From NCBI GenBank assembly GCA_002412865.1, contig DHVW01000013.1:62001-126000 (forward strand): DNA of 64,000 bases, given 5' to 3'. The notes below the pieces were generated by a model. The model searched no databases. It saw only the letters and a program-made list of their open reading frames with translations, and was not told the origin of the DNA. Numbering within the stretch: position 1 is the first letter of the stretch; the number at the start of each line of letters is the position of its first letter. The stretch comes from Sulfurovum sp. UBA5198 (GTDB lineage: Bacteria > Campylobacterota > Campylobacteria > Campylobacterales > Sulfurovaceae). This document shows, one piece after another, positions 51,321 to 60,593 of the stretch. Position numbers and translations under genes: made by a program.

Positions 51321-53344
51321 TAGATAGTTATCTCTTTTATATCTGCAATACTTTTAAAGCTATTGTAAACAAGCCCGATAGTAGCCTGTCTATTTAATTT
51401 TATCTTTTCAACATCACTATTAACCATGACTGTTTCAAAGTAGCTATCAAGCAATGGTTTTAGTCCAAATAGTGCTTCTAATCTAGACTCGTAAGAGCTA
51501 AATTCTCTTTTTTCAATATCCATAAAACTACTATACAGATTTGTCTCGGCAACTTCAATAAATAGTGAGCTGTCCACAGTTGTATTTACCGTATCTTTAG
51601 ATATATTGGCTACTCGCTTGAATGTGCTTGAAGTCTCTTTAAAATCATCTCTTATTACAATCGAATTGAGTGCTAGTGATTTTTTGAAAATCTCACAAAT
51701 ATCTTTTTCTCCTGAGCTTAATACAGCAGATATTATAGATGGATTTACGGGGATTGCTTTATATAATCTCTCGATGACAAAAGATGACAAAAGCTCCAAA
51801 TCAAATGGCTCATAAAAGCTAGATAAATCAGCAAGTATTTCATCTATATTAAATGGTAAATCGTACTCATCAACTATTCTAAAAATGCCATTCACGGCTC
51901 GTCTTAGCGAGAATGGATCTTTAGATCCTGTTGGGATTTTTCCTACGCTAAATAGTCCAATTAAAGTATCTAATTTGATTGCCATAGCAACGATTGAACT
52001 AAAGATAGTTGACGGAAGTTCAGCTCCATCTCCTATTGGCATATATTGTTCCTTGATGGCATCACAAACTATACTATTGTGTCCAAACTCTTTTGCATAA
52101 TAGCTTCCCATTAGCCCTTGTAGCTCTGTAAATTCATAAACCATCTCACTTGTCAAATCAGCTTTGGCTAAATTAATAGCTTCACTCATAAGGGATTTGA
52201 CTTCGTTGATATTTTTTAACTTATCACTATATTTTTCACTCAAATAGAGTGCTATTTTCTCTTCTCTTTTTATCTTGTCACTTAGTGTGCCTAGTCCATC
52301 TATGAATTGAACCTTCTCTAGTCCGTCACATTTTAACCCTCTAGCTAAATCATTTTTATAGAAAAACATAGCATCACTAAGTCTAGGACGCAATACACGC
52401 TCATTTCCATCAACTACCTTTGAGTAATCACTTGTCAGAGCATTGCTAACTACAACAAATTTATTTGATAATTTACTATTTTCAAAAACGGGGAAATACC
52501 GCTGATTTTCTTTCATTGATGTAATAATTACTTCTGGTGGCAAAGTCAAAAATTCTTCATCAAATGAACCTAATAGTGCTTGTGGATTTTCAGTAATTGC
52601 AACCACCTCATCTAAAAGCTCATCATCTCGCTCTATTGATATACCATTTTTCTTTTCTATCGTTCCAAAATCCATTAATATGGATACTTTTCTAAACTCT
52701 TGGTTTAAAGCCACAGCACCTTCACTTAATATGGTTTCATACATATCGATTGAATTTATCGTGACTTTGTCGTTGTCTATCATTCTATGTAATTGTGTTG
52801 TATTTCCACTTTTTACTCCAAATAGTTCAATGTCCAAATGCTCATCTCCTAGCATAACTAGAAGCCATCTTACTGGACGAATAAACTCATCAGTTCTACT
52901 TGCCCATCGCATCATTTTACCAAATGCCATAGAGCTTATCCACTCAGATATCATATCCTCTACTAGAGTTTTTGTATCTTTTCCTTTTGATAGCGTAGAA
53001 TAAAATAAAACATCTTTACCTTTTATCTCTTTTCGCTCAAGCTTATCAAATTCTATACCGCACTTGGAAGCAAAACTAAGTCCAGCTGGTGTTACAACTC
53101 CATCTTTAAGTGCTACTGCAACAGGAGGTCCAACTAGCTCAATCTCGCTATCAGCTTGTCTTGTAGGTATTTGCATTGCTCTAATAACTAATCTTCTTGG
53201 TGTATATAAAAATTCAAAATCAGATTGAAGTGAATATTTAACTAATATTTCCCGCCATGAGGCTTTTATATCATCTAGTATCTTTAGAAGTGGTATAGCT
53301 GGTAACTCCTCTACACCTATCTCAATAAGTAATGGCTTCATCAT
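51320..53344 (-). CDS. glyS: Glycine-tRNA ligase beta subunit
   Basis: 674 residues, tRNA-binding subunit of the alpha2beta2 synthetase. LLIEIGVEELPAIPL at the start, RMMRWASRTDEFIRPVRW-like GKMMRWASRTDEFIRPVRWL, MKENQRYFPVF and VLRPRLSDAMFFYKND are standard; the C-terminus holds the DALR-type anticodon region. The alpha subunit gene (glyQ) is not in the window. Its ATG overlaps the stop of the small membrane-protein gene. Confidence 0.97.
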   Translation of the reverse strand: MMKPLLIEIGVEELPAIPLLKILDDIKASWREILVKYSLQSDFEFLYTPRRLVIRAMQIPTRQADSEIELVGPPVAVALKDGVVTPAGLSFASKCGIEFDKLERKEIKGKDVLFYSTLSKGKDTKTLVEDMISEWISSMAFGKMMRWASRTDEFIRPVRWLLVMLGDEHLDIELFGVKSGNTTQLHRMIDNDKVTINSIDMYETILSEGAVALNQEFRKVSILMDFGTIEKKNGISIERDDELLDEVVAITENPQALLGSFDEEFLTLPPEVIITSMKENQRYFPVFENSKLSNKFVVVSNALTSDYSKVVDGNERVLRPRLSDAMFFYKNDLARGLKCDGLEKVQFIDGLGTLSDKIKREEKIALYLSEKYSDKLKNINEVKSLMSEAINLAKADLTSEMVYEFTELQGLMGSYYAKEFGHNSIVCDAIKEQYMPIGDGAELPSTIFSSIVAMAIKLDTLIGLFSVGKIPTGSKDPFSLRRAVNGIFRIVDEYDLPFNIDEILADLSSFYEPFDLELLSSFVIERLYKAIPVNPSIISAVLSSGEKDICEIFKKSLALNSIVIRDDFKETSSTFKRVANISKDTVNTTVDSSLFIEVAETNLYSSFMDIEKREFSSYESRLEALFGLKPLLDSYFETVMVNSDVEKIKLNRQATIGLVYNSFKSIADIKEITI

Positions 53345-53496
53345 CGGTAATCCTCTTGTTTAGTATCTTTTTCTTCTAGCATATCTATTCTGTTGTCATT
53401 GGAATCAAATTTTTGCCTAAAATAATTTCTAATTATAATAAATGTTATCAGTCCAAATATTGCAAATGGTGCTAAATATATTATATCTTTTATCAC
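53341..53496 (-). CDS. Small single-span membrane protein between trmL and glyS
   Basis: 51 residues from GTG 53496: MIKDIIYLAPFAIFGLITFI (membrane helix about 5-23), then a short basic loop and an acidic tail ending KDTKQEDYR. AAGGA lies eight bases upstream and the stop overlaps the glyS start (ATGATGA), so it is coupled to both neighbours. Too short for automatic calling at 60 codons. No family recognised. Confidence 0.7.
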   Translation of the reverse strand: MIKDIIYLAPFAIFGLITFIIIRNYFRQKFDSNDNRIDMLEEKDTKQEDYR

Positions 53497-53499
53497 ACT

Positions 53500-53985
53500 T
53501 TATCCTTTTGATGGTATCGTTATTTTTTCAAATCCGTCATAATTTTGACGCAAAGCTTCATAAGCTACGATACCCACACTTATTCCCAAATTAAGACTTC
53601 TGCCATTATTGCCCATTGGTATAGTGATACATCTATCTATATTGTCTCGTAATATTTTTTCATCAATTCCGGTGGTTTCAGAACCAAATAGTATAAAGTC
53701 ACCTTTATTAAACGAGGCATTAAAGTAAATTTTATCAGTTTTAGTAGTTGCAAAGTGGAATTTATCGCTTGGAGGATTTGCGTTTAGAAACTCATCAATA
53801 CTTTCCCAAACTACCAAATCAAGCTTATTCCAATAATCAAGCCCTGCTCTTTTAACAGCTTTATCATCCATGTCAAAACCAATTGGTTTTACGATGTGTA
53901 ACGAGGCTCCAATATTGACGCAAAGTCGCCCTATCGTGCCAGTATTAGGTGGGATTTGAGGAGATATAAGTACTATATTAAACAT
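53500..53985 (-). CDS. trmL: tRNA (cytidine/uridine-34-2'-O)-methyltransferase TrmL
   Basis: 161-residue SPOUT methyltransferase of the minimal TrmL type. VLISPQIPPNTGTIGRLCVN, FGSETTGI and IPMGNNGRSLNLGISVGIVAYE build the trefoil-knot SAM site. It methylates the wobble ribose of tRNA-Leu isoacceptors. Its ATG overlaps the purU stop by one base. Confidence 0.93.
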   Translation of the reverse strand: MFNIVLISPQIPPNTGTIGRLCVNIGASLHIVKPIGFDMDDKAVKRAGLDYWNKLDLVVWESIDEFLNANPPSDKFHFATTKTDKIYFNASFNKGDFILFGSETTGIDEKILRDNIDRCITIPMGNNGRSLNLGISVGIVAYEALRQNYDGFEKITIPSKG

Positions 53986-54833
53986 TAAAATACAATCGTC
54001 TTATTACCGTTTAGAAAAACTCTATCATTAAGTACAAGCGATAATGCACGAGAAAGTACAATCTTCTCCACATCACGCCCTGCTCTTTGCATATCTCGCC
54101 AATCCAGCCTATGATTAACACCAATAACATCTTGAGCTATAATAGGTCCTTCATCAAGGTCATTTGTCACGAAATGTGCAGTAGCACCTATAATTTTAAC
54201 TCCCCTATCGTACGCTTGCTTGTATGGGTTAGCTCCAATAAATGCAGGTAGAAACGAGTGATGAATATTTATAATCTTACCATCAAACTGAGAAACAAAG
54301 CTTGGTGTTAGTATTCTCATATATTTAGCTAACACAATATAATCAAAATCTATTTTTTGCAAAACTTCAATGACAGCATTTTCATGTGCTTCTCTACTAA
54401 TATTTTCAGCACTTATATGAATAAATGGAATATCAAAACGCCCTACTAGCCCACCAAGGGTATTATGATTTGCTATAACAGCTACTATATCAACATCAAG
54501 TTCACCATCGCTATGGCGAATCAAAATATCACCCAACGCATGAGACTCTTTGGTTACAAAGATAACTATTTTTTTTCTATTTGGCTCTATCACTCGACAG
54601 TTGGCGTTTGATGGAAGCACTGAGATTAGTTTATTTTTTAATTCTGCCGCACTAAACTCGCCAGATACCACAGAACGCATAAAAAATCGACCATTCTCAG
54701 GATCAACAAACTCTCTATTGCTCTCTATATTTAAGTTTTGTTCGAAAAATACTTTTGAGGTTTGATAAACAAGCCCTTTCGCATCTTGACAATCTATCAA
54801 TACTCTAGCTTTTGAATTTTCTATGTTTATCAT
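53985..54833 (-). CDS. purU: Formyltetrahydrofolate deformylase
   Basis: 282 residues: an ACT domain (1-85) followed by a formyl-transferase fold with the catalytic Asn/His/Asp set visible in FIHISAEN, IINIHHSFLPAFIGANPYKQ and TDDLDEGPII-like TNDLDEGPIIAQD. Hydrolyses 10-formyl-THF to formate and THF and so balances one-carbon units. The gene is five bases after leuB. Confidence 0.95.
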   Translation of the reverse strand: MINIENSKARVLIDCQDAKGLVYQTSKVFFEQNLNIESNREFVDPENGRFFMRSVVSGEFSAAELKNKLISVLPSNANCRVIEPNRKKIVIFVTKESHALGDILIRHSDGELDVDIVAVIANHNTLGGLVGRFDIPFIHISAENISREAHENAVIEVLQKIDFDYIVLAKYMRILTPSFVSQFDGKIINIHHSFLPAFIGANPYKQAYDRGVKIIGATAHFVTNDLDEGPIIAQDVIGVNHRLDWRDMQRAGRDVEKIVLSRALSLVLNDRVFLNGNKTIVF

Positions 54834-54838
54834 ACCAA

Positions 54839-55909
54839 TTATGCCATTAGATATTTAGCTACTATATCACCCATCTCAGAACAACTACACAAAACTTTAG
54901 CATCATATGCACCAATATCACCAGTTCTATATCCATCACGAAGTGCTGATTTGATAGCATCATCTATCTTTTGCGAAGCTTCAAGCTCTCCAAACGCGTA
55001 TTTCAACATCATAGAAGCACTTGAGATTGTAGCCAAAGGATTGGCGATATTTTGTCCTGCAATATCAGGGGCCGAACCATGAATTGGCTCATAAAGCCCA
55101 ATCCCTGCACCAGTACTTGCACTAGGCAATAACCCTATTGAGCCACTAAGCATACTAGCAGCATCTGAGAGAATATCTCCAAAAATATTACCTGTTAAGA
55201 TTACATCAAATTGCTTTGGATTTCGTATAAGCTGCATTGCTGCATTATCTACATACATATGTGTAAGCTCGACCTCTGGATATCCTTTGGCAATTTCGAT
55301 GACAATCTCTCTCCAAAACTGGCTAACCTCAAGAACATTTGCCTTGTCAACCGAACACACTCGCTTATCTCTCTTCATTGCTATCTCAAAAGCTACTTTT
55401 GCTATTCGCTCAACTTCACTTCTTGTATACACCATTGTATTGTAAGCCCTATCACTTTCAATTGCTCTAGGTTGACCAAAATATATCCCACCAGTCAGCT
55501 CTCTAACTACCATAATATCCACGCCACTAACTACTTCTGCTTTTAGGGTTGAGGCGTTAACTAGCTCATCATAAACGATAGCTGGACGAAGATTTGCAAA
55601 AGTTCCCATAAACTCACGGATTGCCAATAGTCCACTTTCAGGTCTTAGATGTCGCTCTAAATTGTCCCATTTTGGACCACCGATTGCACCAAATAAAATT
55701 GCATCACATTTGGTTACTCCATCTTTTGTCTCTTGCGGAAAAGGCACACCAGTTGCGTCAATCGCTGCTCCACCTAGTAACATTTCATTGTATTCAAACT
55801 CTAAGCTACAAATCTTACCAACTACATCAAGAACTTTAGTAGCCTCATCTATAATCTCTGGACCAATTCCGTCGCCTTTTATAAGGCCTATTTTGTATTT
55901 TTTTGCCAT
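54839..55909 (-). CDS. leuB: 3-isopropylmalate dehydrogenase
   Basis: 356 residues. IGLIKGDGIGPEIIDEA, LLAIREFMGTFANLRPA (substrate arginines), VVRELTGGIYFGQPR and TGNIFGDILSDAASMLSGS are the family signatures. Oxidatively decarboxylates isopropylmalate in leucine synthesis. Joined to leuD by a one-base overlap. Confidence 0.97.
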   Translation of the reverse strand: MAKKYKIGLIKGDGIGPEIIDEATKVLDVVGKICSLEFEYNEMLLGGAAIDATGVPFPQETKDGVTKCDAILFGAIGGPKWDNLERHLRPESGLLAIREFMGTFANLRPAIVYDELVNASTLKAEVVSGVDIMVVRELTGGIYFGQPRAIESDRAYNTMVYTRSEVERIAKVAFEIAMKRDKRVCSVDKANVLEVSQFWREIVIEIAKGYPEVELTHMYVDNAAMQLIRNPKQFDVILTGNIFGDILSDAASMLSGSIGLLPSASTGAGIGLYEPIHGSAPDIAGQNIANPLATISSASMMLKYAFGELEASQKIDDAIKSALRDGYRTGDIGAYDAKVLCSCSEMGDIVAKYLMA

Positions 55910-56397
55910 TATTTTGCCTCCAACTCTTTTTTTGCAAATTCAATTAATCCACCAGCATCCACAAGTGACTGCATAAAATCAGGTATTGGAGTAAACTTGT
56001 ATGTTTTTGATTGTGTGATATTTACCACCTCTCCTTTGTCCATATCTACTCTTATGGTGTCGCCTTCGTTTATCTCGTCAGCCTCTTTAAGCTCAAATAT
56101 TGGCAACCCCATATTAAAGGCATTTCTATAAAAAATCCTAGCAAATGTAGGAGCAATAACTGCGCTAATCCCAGCAGCTTTGATAGCAATAGGTGCATGC
56201 TCACGACTACTTCCACAACCAAAGTTCTCGCCTGCAACCATAATATCTCCAATATTCATCTTTGATGTGAATTCTGGATCTGCATCTTCCATTACATGCT
56301 TAGCAAGCTCAATAGGATCACTCGTATTGAGGTATCTAGCAGCTATTATCAAATCAGTATCTATATTTTCTCCAAATTTCCAAACTTTACCTTGCAA
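55909..56397 (-). CDS. leuD: 3-isopropylmalate dehydratase small subunit
   Basis: 162 residues, aconitase-swivel domain. KFGENIDTDLIIAARYLNT and GENFGCGSSREHAPIAIKAAG are diagnostic; the short size is that of the LeuD type found in archaea and Campylobacterota. It needs LeuC, which is not in the window. TTG start with AAAGGA. First gene of the leuD-leuB-purU-trmL-small ORF-glyS-oxidoreductase operon. Confidence 0.95.
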   Translation of the reverse strand: MQGKVWKFGENIDTDLIIAARYLNTSDPIELAKHVMEDADPEFTSKMNIGDIMVAGENFGCGSSREHAPIAIKAAGISAVIAPTFARIFYRNAFNMGLPIFELKEADEINEGDTIRVDMDKGEVVNITQSKTYKFTPIPDFMQSLVDAGGLIEFAKKELEAK

Positions 56398-56433
56398 ATT
56401 TTATCCTTTAGTATTTAAAAATTATTTAGAATT

Positions 56434-56442
56434 ATTATATCA
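56434..56442 (-). promoter_or_regulatory. Extended -10 promoter of the leuD operon
   Basis: On the minus strand TGA-TATAAT (TATAAT at 56434-56439) lies 36 bases before the leuD TTG. No -35 box of note. Confidence 0.55.
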
Positions 56443-56492
56443 AAAATTGCCATACAATCAACTTTTAAAGCCAAGCGATATCAATCTTATAC

Positions 56493-56521
56493 TTGACTTT
56501 TTAATAATATTTGGGTATAAT
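56493..56521 (+). promoter_or_regulatory. Sigma-70 consensus promoter of rpoD
   Basis: TTGACT (56493-56498), 17 bases, TATAAT (56516-56521), 72 bases before the rpoD ATG. One of only two promoters in this window with both boxes. The leader is about 65 bases. Confidence 0.75.
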
Positions 56522-56593
56522 CCACCTTAATAAATTATAAAACTAATTTTAACAGGTACAAATCTCTCACACAAAATCAAAGGACAATCAAAA

Positions 56594-58471
56594 ATGGCAG
56601 AAAAAGATAGTATGACCCAAATAGAAGAGCTATTGCAGTCCAAAAAAAAGGGTGATGCGATTACTTATGAAAATATAGCAAAAGAGTTTCATAAACCAAT
56701 CACTTCAGCACAAGCAAAAAAAATATACAAAATATCTCATGCTGGGCAAATAGCAATTGTGAGTTCATCTGAATATGCAAAACGGGTTACAAAAAAAGAA
56801 GATGAAAACAAAGAGATTCAAAGAAAAAAATATGCAGACAATCACACGGATGACGAATTTGACTTCTCTAAAGAAAAAGAGCTTTTAGAATGGAGTAGGA
56901 GTGATAGTCCTGTGCGAATGTACCTTCGTGAAATGGGCAAAATTCCACTTCTGACAAAAGAAGAAGAGGTAGACTTAAGCTTGCAAATCGAGGGCGGAGA
57001 GGATGTAATCCTTGATGCTATCTGTTCTGTTCCATATCTTATTGGGTATATTATAAACTATAAAGGTCCTCTTTTAAATAGAGAGAGAAGAGTAAAAGAA
57101 TTATTTAAAAGCTTTGATGATGGTGATAGTGATGAGAGTGGAGATGAAGTAGATACTGAAGTAGATGATGAAAATCAAGAAAGTAAAACTCCACCAAAAG
57201 ATGACAAAAGAGTTTCTCAAGTAGTAGAGTGTTTTAAAGCTTTAGAAAAAGCAAAAAAAGAGTGGGAAAAAGCAAGAGAAGATCTGCTTAAACTACTTGA
57301 TGGAAACGATGATGAGACTTCTGGAAATGATTCAGAGCCTATATTCCACGAGCGACTTAAAGTAGCATTTAAAAAAGAACAACTAAAAATTGCACTATTA
57401 GAACTTGGGCCAACAAGTAAGCTTATAAACGAGCTTGTAAAAGCTATGGAAACTGCTCTTACAAGTGATGATAGTTTTGATAGAGAGTTAAAAAGACTTG
57501 AGTATAAGCTCCCACTTTTTAATGATACTTTATTGGCAAATCACCATAAAATACTTGATGACATAGTAAATATGGAGAAAGAAGATATTAGCGATGCCGT
57601 ACCTGAAACCACAATGGTTAGCACATATGTTGAGATAAAAAAACTATTCGAAACTAGAGAGGCCAGTAAAGGTGGATTTGATATGGATCCAAATAAACTT
57701 TTGGAGATATTAGATCAAATTAGATTAGGTAAAACCAGAAGCGAGAGAGCCAAGACTAGAATGGCAAAATCAAACTTAAGACTTGTTGTTTCTATTGCAA
57801 AAAGATATACAAATAGGGGATTACCGTTTTTGGATCTAATTCAAGAAGGCAATATTGGTCTTATGAAAGCGGTTGATAAATTTGAATATAAAAAAGGATT
57901 CAAATTCTCTACATATGCAACATGGTGGATTAGACAAGCAATAAGTAGAGCCATTGCGGATCAAGCAAGAACTATTAGAATACCTATACATATGATAGAA
58001 ACAATTAATAGAATCAATAAAATCACTAGAAAGCATATGCAAGAAAACGGAGTAGAGCCAGATATTGAAACTATTGCTGAAGAAGTTGGGCTAACAGTTG
58101 AAAAAGTTAGAAATGTAATCAAAATTACCAAAGAACCAGTTAGTTTAGAATCTCCAGTTGGTGATGAGGACGATGGCAGATTTGGTGACTTTATAGAAGA
58201 CAAAAGCTCTCTTAGTCCAATGGAAGTTGTATTAAGAGAAGATTTAAACAACCAGATAGATGAAGTTCTTGACCAATTAAATGATAGAGAAAAAGCTGTT
58301 ATTCGCATGCGTTTTGGTCTACTTGATGATGAGAGCGATAGAACTCTTGAAGAGATAGGCAAAGAGCTTAATGTAACTAGAGAGAGAGTGAGACAAATAG
58401 AAGCATCGGCTATTAAAAAACTAAAACACCCAAAAGTCGGGAGACAACTAAAAAACTATACAGAGGCATAA
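56594..58471 (+). CDS. rpoD: Primary sigma factor RpoD (sigma-70)
   Basis: 625 residues. N-terminal region 1.1-like part, region 1.2 (SDSPVRMYLREMGKIPLLTK), a charged non-conserved insert (about 175-370), region 2 (AKSNLRLVVSIAKRYTNRGL, NIGLMKAVDKFEYKKGFKFS, TYATWWIRQAISRAIADQAR), region 3 and region 4.2 (EEIGKELNVTRERVRQIEAS). It is the housekeeping sigma factor. It is followed six bases later by the cinA-like gene. Confidence 0.98.
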   Translation: MAEKDSMTQIEELLQSKKKGDAITYENIAKEFHKPITSAQAKKIYKISHAGQIAIVSSSEYAKRVTKKEDENKEIQRKKYADNHTDDEFDFSKEKELLEWSRSDSPVRMYLREMGKIPLLTKEEEVDLSLQIEGGEDVILDAICSVPYLIGYIINYKGPLLNRERRVKELFKSFDDGDSDESGDEVDTEVDDENQESKTPPKDDKRVSQVVECFKALEKAKKEWEKAREDLLKLLDGNDDETSGNDSEPIFHERLKVAFKKEQLKIALLELGPTSKLINELVKAMETALTSDDSFDRELKRLEYKLPLFNDTLLANHHKILDDIVNMEKEDISDAVPETTMVSTYVEIKKLFETREASKGGFDMDPNKLLEILDQIRLGKTRSERAKTRMAKSNLRLVVSIAKRYTNRGLPFLDLIQEGNIGLMKAVDKFEYKKGFKFSTYATWWIRQAISRAIADQARTIRIPIHMIETINRINKITRKHMQENGVEPDIETIAEEVGLTVEKVRNVIKITKEPVSLESPVGDEDDGRFGDFIEDKSSLSPMEVVLREDLNNQIDEVLDQLNDREKAVIRMRFGLLDDESDRTLEEIGKELNVTRERVRQIEASAIKKLKHPKVGRQLKNYTEA

Positions 58472-58476
58472 AAGAT

Positions 58477-59223
58477 ATGAACTTTTATGCTCTAATTATA
58501 GGTAGTGAAATATTAAATCAAAGAAGAATTGATGCTCATTTTGATTTTTTAGCTACTGCATTGACATCATATGGCTACACACTCAAAGGTTCATTTGTCA
58601 TTGCAGACGAGCCAGCCCTAATAGTTTCAACACTAAAATATCTAAAATCATTACCAAAAAGTATAGTTTTTTCTCTTGGCGGAATTGGATCTACACCTGA
58701 TGACTATACAAGGCAGGCTGCTTCAGATGCTCTCAGGGATGGTCGTCTAGTGCAAAACAAAGAAGCAAGTCAGATAATCATAGATCAGCTTGGAGAGAAA
58801 GCTTATCCTTATGCTATAAATATGGCAAATTTACCAAAAGATGCAGATATCATAGAAAATCCATTTAATAAAATGCCAGCATTTAGTCTTGATAATCGTT
58901 TCTTTTTCACTCCAGGATTTCCAGAAATGAGCCATCCTATGATAAAAGGTATATTATCCAAATTGATTAAAAAACCTCTAGCGGTTTACAGGCTAACATT
59001 AACGGCACTTTGCCGTGAAAGCGAACTTATAGAGACAATGAGAGAGATGCCTACAAATGTTGAATGCTCATCATTGCCAAAAATTTATAGTGATGGACCA
59101 AGAGTGGTGCTATCGGTTGCATCCAACAATAAAGAACTAACAATAGAAGCGTTTAGGCAGTTTACGACAATGCTAGATAATAAAAAAATTATTTATGGTC
59201 TAAATGATGAAAATGCCATATAG
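58477..59223 (+). CDS. CinA N-terminal/molybdopterin-binding domain protein
   Basis: 248 residues of the MoCF_biosynth fold: LIIGSEILNQRRIDAHFDFL, VFSLGGIGSTPDDYTRQAAS and NKMPAFSLDNRFFFTPGFPE. The nucleotide-amidohydrolase C-domain of full CinA is missing. Relatives act on FAD, ADP-ribose or molybdopterin; the substrate here is unknown. Cotranscribed with rpoD by position. Confidence 0.88.
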   Translation: MNFYALIIGSEILNQRRIDAHFDFLATALTSYGYTLKGSFVIADEPALIVSTLKYLKSLPKSIVFSLGGIGSTPDDYTRQAASDALRDGRLVQNKEASQIIIDQLGEKAYPYAINMANLPKDADIIENPFNKMPAFSLDNRFFFTPGFPEMSHPMIKGILSKLIKKPLAVYRLTLTALCRESELIETMREMPTNVECSSLPKIYSDGPRVVLSVASNNKELTIEAFRQFTTMLDNKKIIYGLNDENAI

Positions 59224-59279
59224 AAAACGACTCTTTAAAGCAATAGTATGATAATATTCACAAAACTTAAAGGACAAAT

Positions 59280-59798
59280 ATGAACATTGAAAAAATAGGA
59301 TATGGAAAAAACCCAGATGAAGTAAAAGTAGTAATTGAAGTACCATTAAATTCAAATATTAAATATGAAATTGATAAAGATAGTGGTGCGGTTGAGGTTG
59401 ATAGAGTATTATACTCTGCTATGCATTATCCTGCTAACTATGGTTTTGTGCCAAATACACTTTCAGACGATGGAGATCCAGCTGATATATTGGTTCTTTG
59501 TGACTATGTGCTTCAAGCTGGAAGCGTTATCAAGTGTAGACTTGTTGGTGTGCTTCTAACAGAAGATGAAAAAGGTGGGGACGAGAAGCTTATAGCTGTA
59601 CCGTCAAGCAAAATAGATCCAACATATGACAATATTCAAGACCTAAGCGATGTGCCAGTTCATACACAAAATCGTATCAAAAACTTCTTTGAAACATATA
59701 AAGCACTAGAGCCAAATAAATGGGTGAAAGTTACAGGTTTCAAGGGTAAATCTGATGCAACAGAGATACTAGAAAAAGCTATCAAGAACTACAAATAA
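59280..59798 (+). CDS. ppa: Inorganic pyrophosphatase
   Basis: 172-residue family I enzyme. The metal-binding signature DDGDPADILVL (about 66-76) and the substrate residues in IEVPLNSNIKYEIDKDSG and AMHYPANYGFVPNT are intact. Drives biosynthesis by removing pyrophosphate. AAAGGA precedes the ATG; a TATGAT at 59247-59252 is a weak -10 candidate. Confidence 0.97.
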   Translation: MNIEKIGYGKNPDEVKVVIEVPLNSNIKYEIDKDSGAVEVDRVLYSAMHYPANYGFVPNTLSDDGDPADILVLCDYVLQAGSVIKCRLVGVLLTEDEKGGDEKLIAVPSSKIDPTYDNIQDLSDVPVHTQNRIKNFFETYKALEPNKWVKVTGFKGKSDATEILEKAIKNYK

Positions 59799-59816
59799 AA
59801 TACTAAAGGCATAAAA

Positions 59817-60593
59817 GTGAAACTTGGAGTCAATATAGACCATATAGCCGTTCTAAGAGAGGCTAGAAGAATATTTGACCCAAATCCACTTGATGCACTA
59901 AAAATTTGTGAAAAAGGTGGCGTTGATCAGATAACTATACACCTCAGAGAAGATAGAAGACATATTCAAGATAGTGACGCACTAGCCATTATCAAACAGT
60001 CAAAATTGCCTGTTAATCTAGAGTGTGCTATTGAGCCAAGCATGATTAATATTGCTTGTAATCTAAAACCAAATCGTATAACACTTGTGCCAGAGAAACG
60101 AGCAGAAGTGACCACAGAAGGTGGATTGTCGCTAACTGATGATAGACTACCTGATACTATCAAAAAACTTCATACAAACAACATTGAAGTTTCACTCTTT
60201 ATTGACCCAACAAAAGAAGCGGTCGAGAAATCAAAAGAACTTGGAGCAGATTGGATTGAATTTCACACTGGATTGTATGCCAATCTCTATGCAACTTTAT
60301 ATACTGATATCAGAAACTCACACCATGCCATTGCAGAGCTTAATTTGTCAAATGAAATTTTAGAGCAAAAACTTCAAATTGAACTTGAAAAATTAGATAC
60401 TTTGAGCAAAAAAGCACACGAAATCGGACTGAAAGTTGCAGCTGGTCACGGTCTTAATTATGCAAATGTAGGTGAAATTGCAAAACTACAATATATAGAA
60501 GAGTTAAATATTGGTCAAAGTATTATCGCTCGTTCTATATGGGCTGGACTAGAAGGTGCTATTAATGAGATGATAATGGCAATAAAAGTTTGA
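59817..60593 (+). CDS. pdxJ: Pyridoxine 5'-phosphate synthase
   Basis: 258-residue TIM barrel. LGVNIDHIAVLREARR, DQITIHLREDRRHIQD, VNLECAIEPSM, IEFHTGLYAN and VAAGHGLNYANV are all signatures. Makes PNP from deoxyxylulose phosphate and the PdxA product. GTG start after AAAGG; overlaps pdxA by four bases, so the two partner enzymes are made together. Confidence 0.97.
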   Translation: MKLGVNIDHIAVLREARRIFDPNPLDALKICEKGGVDQITIHLREDRRHIQDSDALAIIKQSKLPVNLECAIEPSMINIACNLKPNRITLVPEKRAEVTTEGGLSLTDDRLPDTIKKLHTNNIEVSLFIDPTKEAVEKSKELGADWIEFHTGLYANLYATLYTDIRNSHHAIAELNLSNEILEQKLQIELEKLDTLSKKAHEIGLKVAAGHGLNYANVGEIAKLQYIEELNIGQSIIARSIWAGLEGAINEMIMAIKV

